The position numbers and the translations under genes were made by a program. From assembly GCA_963664665.2 (NCBI GenBank), contig CAXXMH010000001.1, positions 62,001-126,000 of the forward strand: 64,000 nucleotides of DNA. Direction: 5' to 3'. Within the stretch, counting starts at the first letter, position 1. Each line of letters begins with the position of its first letter. Under the pieces are notes generated by a model, which was not told the DNA's origin, searched no databases, and saw only the letters and a list, made by a program, of their open reading frames with translations. Below, one piece after another: positions 1 to 8,335 of this stretch. The DNA is from Bin55 sp963664665 (GTDB taxonomy: Bacteria; Pseudomonadota; Gammaproteobacteria; Pseudomonadales; Azotimanducaceae).

Positions 1-261
1 AGTCACGTTGAAAACGCGTTGATAGCCACGTAGACGCTCAGTGGACAACCAGCGTTCGATTTCTTTTCGATAGAACGACTCTACCTCATCGTTGTCAACA
101 GTCACTTCACCGGTGCGAAGGCGTGCCTGAATCGCGCGAATTGCTGCGCGGACAGATTCGCGACCCCAGGCTGCGACCACTTCCTCCAGAATAGGTGCAC
201 CAAGCAACCGATCGATTGAAGGAATGGCTTGACGATTCTGGTTATCGTCGTCGCTGCTCAT
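1..261 (-). CDS. selA: L-seryl-tRNA(Sec) selenium transferase, 5' part only
   Basis: Only the first 87 codons are present; the gene runs off the left edge. SelA is a PLP enzyme that converts Ser-tRNA(Sec) to selenocysteinyl-tRNA(Sec) using selenophosphate. The visible part has the family's N-terminal pattern: IPSIDRLL at residues 13-20, a helical stretch with the TGEVTVD turn, and YQRVFNVT at residues 80-87, which aligns with the conserved 'RRVINATG' that opens the SelA catalytic domain. The ATG at 259-261 gives a natural start and the neighbour at 377 diverges from it. The match is to a short terminal piece, so it is fairly but not fully certain. The formate dehydrogenase in this window uses cysteine, so the selenoprotein client must lie elsewhere. 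Confidence 0.72.
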   Translation of the reverse strand, partial: MSSDDDNQNRQAIPSIDRLLGAPILEEVVAAWGRESVRAAIRAIQARLRTGEVTVDNDEVESFYRKEIERWLSTERLRGYQRVFNVT

Positions 262-376
262 GAATAGTTCGTTTTCCGCATCTGCACTATGTTAAATCGT
301 CATCCTTGCCAACCGCAGACTGACATACAAAGTGCTGGACATAGGTTGGCCAAATCGCATGTAAAAGGAGAGTCTA

Positions 377-1261
377 GTGGGACACCGTGTCGCATTCGTG
401 GGATTAGGCGTAATGGGCTACCCGATGGCTGGTCATCTGGCAAGCGCGGGTCATGAAGTCACGGTTTACAACCGTAGTCCGGCGCGAGCTGACGCATGGC
501 TGGCAGAGCACGCAGGTACGGCAAAAGCCACGCCAGCCGAAGCGGCTGACGGTGCGGAGTTTGTTTTCATGTGTGTCGGGAACGATGACGATGTACGAAG
601 TGTCACGTATGGCGAGTCGGGCGTGCTCGCTACGATCCAAAAAGACGCGGTATTCGTCGACCACACGACAGATTCACCCGATCTTGCTAGGGAGCTTTCT
701 CAAGCAAGTGACGATGCGGGTGCGCATTTCTTGGACGCACCACTCAGTGGTGGGCAGGCTGGTGCAGACAATGGAGCACTGACCATCATGGTTGGCGGAG
801 ACAAGGCGGTGTTCGCCCGAACCGAGCCGGTGATCGACTGTTACACCAAGACGGTCAAGCTAATGGGTAGTGCCGGCTCCGGTCAACTGACGAAGATGGT
901 AAATCAGATCTGCATCGCGGGCGTCGTTCAGGGATTAGCCGAGGGTTTTCATCTCGCCGAGAAATCTGGTCTCGATATCAATGAGGTTGTTGAGATCATC
1001 AAGAATGGCGCGGCTGGATCGTGGCAGATGGAGAACCGTGCGGAAACGATGGCTGCGCGTAAATTCGACTATGGATTCGCGGTCAATTGGATGCGAAAGG
1101 ACCTTGCGATCGCTCTCGATGTAGCACGACAAGTCGATGCACGGTTGCCAATGACCGCCTTGGTCGATCAGTTCTATGCGGAGGTCCAAGCGTTAGGTGG
1201 CAGTCGATGGGACACATCGAGCCTTATCGAACGGTTGCGTCAAGTCGACGAGAAAAAATAA
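377..1261 (+). CDS. NAD(P)-dependent beta-hydroxyacid dehydrogenase
   Basis: A 294-residue cytoplasmic oxidoreductase of the 3-hydroxyisobutyrate/tartronate-semialdehyde/gamma-hydroxybutyrate dehydrogenase family. Seen: N-terminal Rossmann motif GLGVMG (residues 9-14) followed by PMAGHL, the substrate-binding DAPLSGG (120-126), and the catalytic lysine K173 in GSGQLTKMVNQ. Length is normal for the family. The start is GTG at 377, supported by the strong ribosome site AAAAGGAGAG just upstream (about 363-372). It stands alone, divergent from selA and convergent with the next gene. Substrate cannot be assigned from motifs; a succinic semialdehyde or hydroxyisobutyrate-type substrate is typical. 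Confidence 0.9.
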   Translation: MGHRVAFVGLGVMGYPMAGHLASAGHEVTVYNRSPARADAWLAEHAGTAKATPAEAADGAEFVFMCVGNDDDVRSVTYGESGVLATIQKDAVFVDHTTDSPDLARELSQASDDAGAHFLDAPLSGGQAGADNGALTIMVGGDKAVFARTEPVIDCYTKTVKLMGSAGSGQLTKMVNQICIAGVVQGLAEGFHLAEKSGLDINEVVEIIKNGAAGSWQMENRAETMAARKFDYGFAVNWMRKDLAIALDVARQVDARLPMTALVDQFYAEVQALGGSRWDTSSLIERLRQVDEKK

Positions 1262-1323
1262 ATCGAAAACACGCGAAGGCGAGCCATGGCAGTGTTTGCT
1301 GGTAATGAACCTGGGTAGATCGC

Positions 1324-2451
1324 CTAGCCAGCTTCATCAAGCAGTGACTGGAATTTTTGATTTCGGTCGTGCATATCGCTAGGTGAATAGTCCTTGCCCA
1401 AGACCTGTTGCATTGGCGGGAACCAGAAGAAGAGGAACTTGAGAAATCGGTCGCGTTCAAGTCGCGACCAGTTGAGGGATGTGAATCCGCTCATCGCGTT
1501 GCACAAGGCGTTCAAATCGGGAGCTCGCGTCGTCATCTCGCCAAATGAGTAGAGCGCTTTGCCGATCGTAATCACAGGTTTTTCGAATAGAAAAGCTTCA
1601 AGTCCAACCGAAGAATTGATCGTGATCACACCTCGCGAATTGGCAACAAGATCGTACACGTCATGCTGATGGTCTAGGACAAGCCTTGGATTTTGATAGG
1701 ACTCAATTTTCTGTGCGAATGAGATGGGGCTGCTTGGGTGTTCCTTGATGCGAAGGTGAAGATCCGCGGGTAATTGCCGCGACGCTTCGTTCAAACTATC
1801 CAGTAGATGCGGGATTCCGGTGATCCAACCACCGAATACGGTCACTTGAGTGTCCCTCGGAACCTGAAGCGGACAGAATACGTAGGACTCTGATCTCAGT
1901 TCCGTATTTCCGCTATGAACGTCTGAATTCGTTGATTCATCCTGAACACGATGCGAGTCAACGTAATCGGCTCCTCGGTACTCGGCAAACTCGTCCTCTG
2001 CAAGCCCGCGATAGAACTGAATTTCGGTTGGGATACTAGACTGGAAATTCACGCCGCTTGGGTCAATTTGCACTCGATCTTGGAGGGGTGCTCGTTCGAA
2101 GTACAACTGGGGTAACTCCAGTTCTCTGCATGCTGCGCTTACCAGATAGTTCACACCGTTCAGACCGTTATAGATGAGAACTTGCTCTGGTCGGGACGTC
2201 TCCAGTTGTTGATAAATCCAGTTGTACTGTAAGCGTAAAAAATGTAACTTCAGTCGTTCACCGACTGCGCCTTCGGGGACGCGTCGCGCTGATTTCAGCG
2301 CCGTTTCCGCATGTTGTTCAACGTTTGGACAGGACCTTCTTGACAGGAGCACGAGATCAACGGTCTTGGCATCAAGGGTAGAGGTCCATGCACCTACGAG
2401 TTGCCGTTGGAATTTAGTGTTGAAGCCAAAACATAGCGCTTGCGTGGTCAT
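1324..2451 (-). CDS. Capsular polysaccharide synthesis-type protein (KpsS/WcbQ-like)
   Basis: A 375-residue protein resembling the capsule polysaccharide biosynthesis family (Capsule_synth; KpsS/KpsC-type beta-Kdo transferases). The diagnostic C-terminal half is present: PLQVPRDTQV near residue 193, LRIKEHPSSP near 232, then DVYDLVANSRGVITINSSVG and the LFEKPVITIG segment, the usual nucleotide-sugar binding region. No signal peptide or membrane helix is evident, consistent with a cytoplasmic or peripheral enzyme. No other capsule genes lie beside it, so its substrate is unknown. Such solitary copies may add Kdo or a related sugar to a surface glycan. Family call fairly firm, role inferred. 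Confidence 0.7.
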   Translation of the reverse strand: MTTQALCFGFNTKFQRQLVGAWTSTLDAKTVDLVLLSRRSCPNVEQHAETALKSARRVPEGAVGERLKLHFLRLQYNWIYQQLETSRPEQVLIYNGLNGVNYLVSAACRELELPQLYFERAPLQDRVQIDPSGVNFQSSIPTEIQFYRGLAEDEFAEYRGADYVDSHRVQDESTNSDVHSGNTELRSESYVFCPLQVPRDTQVTVFGGWITGIPHLLDSLNEASRQLPADLHLRIKEHPSSPISFAQKIESYQNPRLVLDHQHDVYDLVANSRGVITINSSVGLEAFLFEKPVITIGKALYSFGEMTTRAPDLNALCNAMSGFTSLNWSRLERDRFLKFLFFWFPPMQQVLGKDYSPSDMHDRNQKFQSLLDEAG

Positions 2452-2529
2452 GCTCTCACACGCGGATCAGGTTAGCTCGCAGCCTGTTTGACTTGCCAAC
2501 GAGTACACCGCGAGGCGATAGAACTGAAG

Positions 2530-2949
2530 CTAATCAGGGCTCTTCTCGAATCTCGGTAGTTCACCAATCTCTTCTGACCATGGTTGACCGCTTGAAGTCC
2601 AGATATGGACGGAGGGTTTCAACCAGGAAGGGTCGTCGAGGGTGCCCGCTTTGAGCACCATGAACTGTGGATTGGAGTGCATTTGCGTCATGATTGGTGT
2701 ACCGCAATTCGTGCAGAACTTGCGAGTCAACTCATTGCCGCTGTCCGCAGTTACTTTGAAACCTCCGAGGTCACCAGTCATCTCGACGCCGTTGGTCGCT
2801 ACCACGACGATCGTGGAAAAGCCGCCTCCCGCTGCGTATTGACAGTCACGGCAGTGGCAATGTGCCGTGAAAACGGGCGTGCTTGAGCACGCATATCGGA
2901 TTTGTCCGCATCTGCAACCGCCTTCGAACGAAGTAACTTCATCTGTCAT
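2530..2949 (-). CDS. GFA family zinc protein (CENP-V/GFA fold)
   Basis: A 139-residue protein of the glutathione-dependent formaldehyde-activating enzyme (GFA)/CENP-V family. The zinc-binding cysteines are all visible: GCRCG near residue 11, CHCRDC near 31 and CTNCGTPI near 79. The family name is historical; many members have no demonstrated formaldehyde activity, so a formaldehyde role should not be assumed even though a formate dehydrogenase lies in the same window. It is transcribed alone, with about 50 bp to tusB on one side and about 80 bp to the capsule-type gene on the other. Confidence 0.9.
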   Translation of the reverse strand: MTDEVTSFEGGCRCGQIRYACSSTPVFTAHCHCRDCQYAAGGGFSTIVVVATNGVEMTGDLGGFKVTADSGNELTRKFCTNCGTPIMTQMHSNPQFMVLKAGTLDDPSWLKPSVHIWTSSGQPWSEEIGELPRFEKSPD

Positions 2950-3001
2950 GGATCATCTCCTTGTCGTATAGCAGATCAAATGAATTGTGAAAGTACTTAA
3001 T

Positions 3002-3253
3002 TCAACTCCACGAGACGGATTGGTCGTGAAGCGCAACAAGCTCGACGAGCTCCGCCATGCTGCAGGAGTTACTTTCGTCACCTATAGGCACCCCGCATCG
3101 CATCGCATCATCTGATTGAATAAACACGCGACAGTTTGCGACGGGTTCTGAACAAATGACGCCATCTCCGATGAACACGACATCATCACCCGATTGAACG
3201 ACAGCCTTGCACTTCGCAAGACCAGTGCGTGACTGAACTAAATGCAGCATCAA
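3002..3253 (-). CDS. tusB: Sulfurtransferase complex subunit TusB (DsrH family)
   Basis: An 83-residue DsrH/TusB protein. TusBCD relays sulfur from TusA to TusE/MnmA for 2-thiouridine formation in tRNA wobble positions. Seen: MLHLVQ at the N-terminus, the GDDVVFIGDGV segment around residue 22, and a C-terminal VELVALHDQSVSW, the standard TusB layout. Its start overlaps the end of tusC by four bases (ATGA at 3250-3253), so the two are translationally coupled. TusD, which normally opens this operon, is not next to them. Confidence 0.82.
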   Translation of the reverse strand: MMLHLVQSRTGLAKCKAVVQSGDDVVFIGDGVICSEPVANCRVFIQSDDAMRCGVPIGDESNSCSMAELVELVALHDQSVSWS

Positions 3254-3624
3254 TCTGTGACGACCATGTCGAAGTCGCGCATACGAGAGCGGATGACGCT
3301 GAGATCCTTGATCTCCACGTGATTCAGAAAGGAAGTTTCGTCGTTCTCTCGAGTCTCGTTGAATCGATCTAACAAACTCTGACGGTACAAGCTCTCGCGT
3401 TCAACCAGAAATTCCGTAATGTCGAACGTCGGAAGAGCAGAGAGGAACTTGGTCGTGTTCTTCCCGTTTTTCTCCGGCGTTTGATCAAACAGCTGCCACA
3501 CACCGTCACCGATGAACGCGACTGCGACTGGCTGATCGAATACGGCGCTCACCGAGATTGCGTCAACGATTTCGTTAGCCCGCTGGCCCGCAGGGCCGCT
3601 GAGGCAATAGAAGACCGATTTCAT
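3250..3624 (-). CDS. tusC: Sulfurtransferase complex subunit TusC (DsrF family)
   Basis: A 124-residue DsrF/TusC-type subunit of the TusBCD sulfur relay complex. The N-terminal 'VFYCLSGPAGQ..ANEIVDAI', the AVFDQPVAVAFIGDGVWQL block near residues 28-46 and the C-terminal SRMRDFDMVVTD match the family layout. Length is normal. It lies 40 bp downstream of gltA on the same strand with no tusD between them, so either tusD is elsewhere or this lineage uses a reduced complex. It overlaps tusB by 4 bases. Confidence 0.82.
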   Translation of the reverse strand: MKSVFYCLSGPAGQRANEIVDAISVSAVFDQPVAVAFIGDGVWQLFDQTPEKNGKNTTKFLSALPTFDITEFLVERESLYRQSLLDRFNETRENDETSFLNHVEIKDLSVIRSRMRDFDMVVTD

Positions 3625-3665
3625 CGGTTAATCCTACCCGCTCTCATCGAGGGGTAGTCAGCTGC

Positions 3666-4946
3666 TCATCGTGCTTCGATCGGCTCGTAGTCGCGACTGC
3701 AGCTACCGGTATAGATCTGGCGTGGTCGACCGATCCTGTACGTCTCGCTGACGAGCTCCTTCCATTGAGCGATCCAACCGGACGTACGGCCTGTTACAAA
3801 AATGACCGTAAACAACTCCAATGGAATCCCCATTGCTTTAAGGATGATTCCCGAATAGAAATCGACATTGGGGTAGAGCCTTCGCTGAACGAAATACTCG
3901 TCTTCAAGGGCGATTTTCTCGAGTGCGCGCGCCATTTGAAGGATTGGGTCACTCTCGATGCCGAGTTCGTTCAATACCTCATCGCAGGTCTGCTGCATAA
4001 CCGTTGCGCGCGGATCGTAGTTCTTATAGACGCGGTGTCCAAAACCCATGATCCGGAATGGATCATCAGGATTCTTGGCTTTTGCGACGTACTCACCGAT
4101 ATTGTCGAGCGAGCCAATGTCGTTCAACATCGCCAATACCGCCTCATTTGCACCGCCATGGGCAGGTCCCCATAGCGCGGCGATTCCAGCCGCGATGCTA
4201 GCGTAAGGGTTCGTGTCGGTTGAACCCGCTAGGCGGACGGTTGAAGTGGACGCGTTCTGTTCATGATCTGCATGTAGTAGGAATATGCGATCCATCGCTT
4301 TTGCGAGCACGGGATTCACCGGCGATGACTCATCCTCAGAGAACATCAGGTGCAGGAATTGCTCGGCATAGTCCAGATCAGGATTCGCTGGGAGCATCGG
4401 CTTACCAACGGAATGTCGGTACGCAATCGCGGCGCAGATGGGTGTCTGTGCGACGAGTCGAATGGCTACCTGATCACGGCAAGAAGCATCCGTGATATCC
4501 ACTTCGTTGTGGTAGATAGCCGCCATTGCACCTAGTAAAGAACACATAACCCCCATAGGGTGTGCGTCGCGCGGCAAGCTTGAGCACAGTGCGACGAGTC
4601 GTTCGTCAACGACAGACTCTTTTCGAATCTTCGCTTTGTATTCCGCAAATTCCGCTTGGTTAGGTAACTTATCGAACAACAGTAGATAAGTTAATTCCAG
4701 GTAGTTGGACTGCTCAGCGAGTTGTTCGATGGGGTAACCACGATGGAGCAGAATCCCTTCGTCGCCGTCAATGTAGGTGATCGTAGACTCGCATGCAGCG
4801 GTCGACATGAATCCTGGGTCGTATGTGACGTACCCTTCCCGAATCAGGACGCCGATATCAATGGCGTCGTATCCTTCCGAAGGCGAAAGTATCGGCAGAT
4901 CGATTTCATTACCGTCCACCGACAGTTTAGCCGTTCGTTCCGCCAT
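3666..4946 (-). CDS. gltA: Citrate synthase
   Basis: A 426-residue type II citrate synthase condensing oxaloacetate and acetyl-CoA at the entry to the TCA cycle. The three catalytic residues can be placed: H263 in GPAHGGANE, H304 in GFGHRVYKNYDPRA and D362 in NVDFYSG, almost the same numbering as in E. coli. The N-terminal extension found in the NADH-regulated gammaproteobacterial enzyme is present (DGNEIDLPILSPSEGYDAID). The upstream region contains a perfect 10+10 bp inverted repeat at 5005-5026 that may be an operator. tusC-tusB follow closely on the same strand. Confidence 0.97.
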   Translation of the reverse strand: MAERTAKLSVDGNEIDLPILSPSEGYDAIDIGVLIREGYVTYDPGFMSTAACESTITYIDGDEGILLHRGYPIEQLAEQSNYLELTYLLLFDKLPNQAEFAEYKAKIRKESVVDERLVALCSSLPRDAHPMGVMCSLLGAMAAIYHNEVDITDASCRDQVAIRLVAQTPICAAIAYRHSVGKPMLPANPDLDYAEQFLHLMFSEDESSPVNPVLAKAMDRIFLLHADHEQNASTSTVRLAGSTDTNPYASIAAGIAALWGPAHGGANEAVLAMLNDIGSLDNIGEYVAKAKNPDDPFRIMGFGHRVYKNYDPRATVMQQTCDEVLNELGIESDPILQMARALEKIALEDEYFVQRRLYPNVDFYSGIILKAMGIPLELFTVIFVTGRTSGWIAQWKELVSETYRIGRPRQIYTGSCSRDYEPIEAR

Positions 4947-5246
4947 CTACAGCAAACCTCTACCTTACGATTAACAAGCCAGACTTAGTACTTGCTCAGC
5001 GTTGCTCCTTGAGATTTCTCAAGGAGAGTTCAATCGTCCTGACTCGCCGTGAATGATAAACGCGAGCATGTGTGCCGGTTTTCGGGTGATTTGTATGAGT
5101 TTCGCCAATGTGGACGTTGGTTGAACCCCCCGAATGGCTTCGCAGTATAGAAAACGACCTATCTAAGTCGGCTCGAAGCTACAATTCTTTGCTCTTACGC
5201 GGCATGTTAGTCGCGGTGTGTTTTTGCTAGATAGCGTGCGTCGAAT
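4947..5246. other. Divergent intergenic region between gltA and hom
   Basis: 300 bp carrying the promoters of two divergent genes. No convincing ORF is present. The clear structure is the inverted repeat at 5005-5026, about 60-80 bp upstream of the gltA start. On the hom side there is only an AT-rich stretch around 5148-5160 (AGTATAGAAAACG) that could be a -10 region. No riboswitch-like fold was recognised. Confidence 0.6.
5005..5026. promoter_or_regulatory. Perfect inverted repeat upstream of gltA, putative operator
   Basis: CTCCTTGAGA and TCTCAAGGAG form perfect 10-bp arms separated by TT. The dyad sits about 60-80 bp upstream of the gltA start codon and over 200 bp from hom. No T-run follows on either strand, which argues against a terminator and for a protein-binding site. 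The regulator is unknown. Confidence 0.5.
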
Positions 5247-6530
5247 TTGTCAACAAATGTAGGAATCGCCGGGTTAGGGGTCGTCGCTCAGGGGCTATTG
5301 GAGCTCGTAAGATCGAATGCGGACCAGCTCAATGGCATCGCGGGAAAGAAGCTGCGTGTGAAGCGTCTCGCGAGCCGCCGACTTCGTGATGGCGTCGATT
5401 TAAGCGAGATTGCCTTCAGCACGAATCTGGATGACCTACTTAACGACGATGAACTCGATCTCGTCATCGAATTGATAGGTGGTACGGACGCAGCATACGA
5501 GCTGATGAAAGCTTCTCTCGAACGCGGGCGAGGCGTCATCACTGCGAACAAAGCGGTACTCGCAACGCATGGCAATGAGTTACTGGACATCGCACGCGAA
5601 CGTGATGTCCCTCTAGCTTTCGAAGCGGCAGTGGCTGGCGGGATTCCGATCATCGCTGCGCTCAAGACTCGATTTCCCGCCAATGACATCAATTGGTTGA
5701 CAGGCATCATCAATGGGACCTGCAACTACATATTGACCGCGATGGCGCAGGATGGCGTCGCGTTCGACGACGCGCTTAAGAATGCGCAAGAACTAGGGTA
5801 CGCTGAAGCGGATCCCACGTTTGACGTAGGCGGTATGGATGCGGCTCAGAAACTCGCCATCCTGGTCGCGCTCGCCTTTGACGTACCGATAGAGATTGAC
5901 AGCGTGTATTGCGAAGGTATCCAAGATATTACGATTGAGGATATTCAGCACGCAGATGAATTGGGTTATTCGATTAAGCACTTGGCGATCGGACGGCAAG
6001 AGGAAGATCTAGTGGAAATGCGAGTCCATCCTGCTTTGGTGCCTAAAGAGAACCTGCTTGCCAAAGTAAATGATGTCGAGAACGCGGTACAACTCGGTAC
6101 TGCAAATACGGGAGTATTGCGTTTTACCGGACCCGGTGCTGGCGGTCATGCAACTGCTTCTTCCGTGATAGCCGATCTCACGAATATTGCTTCAGGCCTG
6201 TATCGTCATCCAGGCATCGGCGGAGGGACGCTTCGAGTACGATCAATTGGTGACGTCTCAAGTGCGTTTTTCCTGAACATCGCGGCCGCAGATCGACCTG
6301 GTGTCATTGCATCGATCGGAGAGACGTTAGCCCGCCACGGTATTTCGATTGCATCGATGATTCAGAAGAAAGAGGAAGTCATTCGATCCGTCGACAATGA
6401 GGTTATTCCTGTCGTCATTCTGACAAACACAGTTATTGAACGTGAGCTGGATCAAGCACTTGAGGAACTTGAGTCGCTGGCGGATATCGCTGCGCCAATC
6501 AAGAAGATCCGGGTAGTCGATTTGACGTAG
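5247..6530 (+). CDS. hom: Homoserine dehydrogenase
   Basis: A 427-residue monofunctional homoserine dehydrogenase, reducing aspartate semialdehyde to homoserine for threonine, methionine and isoleucine synthesis. Seen: NAD-binding GIAGLGVVAQG at residues 6-16, the catalytic-domain segment LTGIINGTCNYIL near residue 151, GYAEADPTFDVGGMDAA near 184, and a C-terminal ACT domain starting FFLNIAAADRPGVIA (about residue 340), which implies allosteric amino-acid feedback. The start must be TTG at 5247, because an in-frame TAG lies at 5232 and no ATG or GTG codon comes between. thrC, the usual downstream partner, is absent; recJ follows after 15 bp. Confidence 0.96.
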   Translation: MSTNVGIAGLGVVAQGLLELVRSNADQLNGIAGKKLRVKRLASRRLRDGVDLSEIAFSTNLDDLLNDDELDLVIELIGGTDAAYELMKASLERGRGVITANKAVLATHGNELLDIARERDVPLAFEAAVAGGIPIIAALKTRFPANDINWLTGIINGTCNYILTAMAQDGVAFDDALKNAQELGYAEADPTFDVGGMDAAQKLAILVALAFDVPIEIDSVYCEGIQDITIEDIQHADELGYSIKHLAIGRQEEDLVEMRVHPALVPKENLLAKVNDVENAVQLGTANTGVLRFTGPGAGGHATASSVIADLTNIASGLYRHPGIGGGTLRVRSIGDVSSAFFLNIAAADRPGVIASIGETLARHGISIASMIQKKEEVIRSVDNEVIPVVILTNTVIERELDQALEELESLADIAAPIKKIRVVDLT

Positions 6531-6545
6531 TTCGGAGTTGTCGAG

Positions 6546-8279
6546 GTGACGTTGCTTCCTGTCAAGACCCGCTCTAGCGGTGTCGACCCTACGACGCTGC
6601 AAGAAAAGTTGCACGTGTCGGCGCCGATGGCGCGAATTTTGAGCTCTCGTGGGATTTCTGATGAATCCGAGATCGACTATCGAGTCAGCCAACTTGCACA
6701 GCCGGATGGCATACCTGATATCTCGCGTGCAGCGACTCGCGTCGTTGACGCGATTGATCGCAACGAACGTATTTTCATTTGTGGCGACTACGATGCTGAC
6801 GGCGCGACGGCTAGTGCGCTCTTCATGCTCTTCTTTCGTGCTATTGGATACGATGCCGCGGAATTCCGCGTACCAAATCGATTCAGTTTCGGTTACGGCT
6901 TAACGACTCGATTCGTCGAGACCTTACTTCCGGATAAACCGGACCTGCTCATCACGGTCGACAACGGCGTGTCGTCAACCGAGGGGATTGAGCTAGCGAA
7001 TGATTACGACATTGATGTGGTGGTAACGGACCATCATCTAGCTCCAGCAGAACAGGGCCAGCTGCCGCCCGCTCACAGCATTGTGAATCCAAACCTGCCA
7101 GATTCGGGCTTTGAGAGTGAACCTTGCGGCGTCGGTGTCGCGTTCTATCTACTTGCTCGCGTGCGGCGCGAGCTCATGGACCGAGGATATTTCGAAAAAC
7201 GTGGGCTCGAAATACCTGATATGCGTCAGTGGTTGGATCTCGTAGCGGTGGGTACCGTGGTCGATATGGTCCCTTTGGACTTGAACAATCGACGCTTGGT
7301 GAGTGAAGGTCTGCGTCGAATGCGCAGCGGACAGATGCGACCAGGATTTACGGCTATTTGCGAAGTCAGTCGAACACCGATTGAAACTCTCACGACTCGT
7401 GAACTCGGATTTCGAATCGGTCCGCGTATTAACGCAGCGGGTCGACTCGACGACATTTCGGTTGGGATTCAACTGCTACTGAGCGAGAATCCTGACGAGG
7501 CGTACGAATTGGCGGGGGTGCTTCAAGGAATGAACGTGCAGCGTCGCGCTATTCAGACCGAGATGAACGAGACCGCAAACAGACTCGTGAACTTAGTGGA
7601 TTCGGACGATTCGAAGAGTTTCTGCGTTTATCACCGTGATTTCCATGAAGGTGTGGTTGGCTTGGTCGCGAGCCGACTGGTGGAACGAACCGGAGCACCT
7701 GCGATCGTGTTCGCAGACTCTGAAGATCTGGCTAACCAAACGCTTAAAGGCTCAGCACGCAGCATCGATGGTGTCCATATTCGGGACGTACTCGCGTATG
7801 TTGACGCAAGGTTGCCGAAGCTGATACTCCAATTCGGCGGGCACGCAGGCGCCGCAGGACTTACGATCTACAAACAGCAATTTGAGCGATTCTCTAACGT
7901 GTTCGACGACGCTGTGAAGGTACTCGCGTCGGAAGATGCCTTCAACCCGACGATTTACACTGATGGTGAACTGAACGATGAAGAACTGAGCTTAGCGTTG
8001 GTGGACGAGATCGACAGATTGGAGCCGTGGGGACAAACTTTCACTCCGCCGACGTTTCACGGAACGTTTGACGTGGTATCGACGACGCGCGTAGGCCAGA
8101 ACCGGGAACACCAAAAGTTCATTCTCCGCACTGGCTCTCAACACTTCGAAGCGATTGCGTTTTCCCATCCGGTGGTTGAAGCGGACCAAATCGAGATGGT
8201 ATATCAATTGAACCGCAATGTTTTTCGTGGAGAAGTCACACTTCAGTTAATCGCCTCTAAAATTGAGGCGGTCGATTGA
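6546..8279 (+). CDS. recJ: Single-stranded-DNA-specific 5'-3' exonuclease RecJ
   Basis: A 577-residue RecJ of normal length, acting in RecFOR recombination, mismatch repair and base-excision repair. DHH phosphoesterase motifs are in order: DYDADG (residues 81-86), VDNG (138-141), TDHH (161-164), then the DHHA1 motif GGHAGAAG (431-438), followed by an OB-like C-terminal domain. The start is GTG at 6546, 15 bp after hom. A T-rich stretch after the stop (8308-8322), preceded by a weak CGTG/CACG stem, might be a poor terminator before prfB. Confidence 0.97.
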   Translation: MTLLPVKTRSSGVDPTTLQEKLHVSAPMARILSSRGISDESEIDYRVSQLAQPDGIPDISRAATRVVDAIDRNERIFICGDYDADGATASALFMLFFRAIGYDAAEFRVPNRFSFGYGLTTRFVETLLPDKPDLLITVDNGVSSTEGIELANDYDIDVVVTDHHLAPAEQGQLPPAHSIVNPNLPDSGFESEPCGVGVAFYLLARVRRELMDRGYFEKRGLEIPDMRQWLDLVAVGTVVDMVPLDLNNRRLVSEGLRRMRSGQMRPGFTAICEVSRTPIETLTTRELGFRIGPRINAAGRLDDISVGIQLLLSENPDEAYELAGVLQGMNVQRRAIQTEMNETANRLVNLVDSDDSKSFCVYHRDFHEGVVGLVASRLVERTGAPAIVFADSEDLANQTLKGSARSIDGVHIRDVLAYVDARLPKLILQFGGHAGAAGLTIYKQQFERFSNVFDDAVKVLASEDAFNPTIYTDGELNDEELSLALVDEIDRLEPWGQTFTPPTFHGTFDVVSTTRVGQNREHQKFILRTGSQHFEAIAFSHPVVEADQIEMVYQLNRNVFRGEVTLQLIASKIEAVD

Positions 8280-8335
8280 TTGCAGCGTTGACGCGTGGGC
8301 AATCACGACTTTTTTGTTTTTTATCTCCTTGAGTC

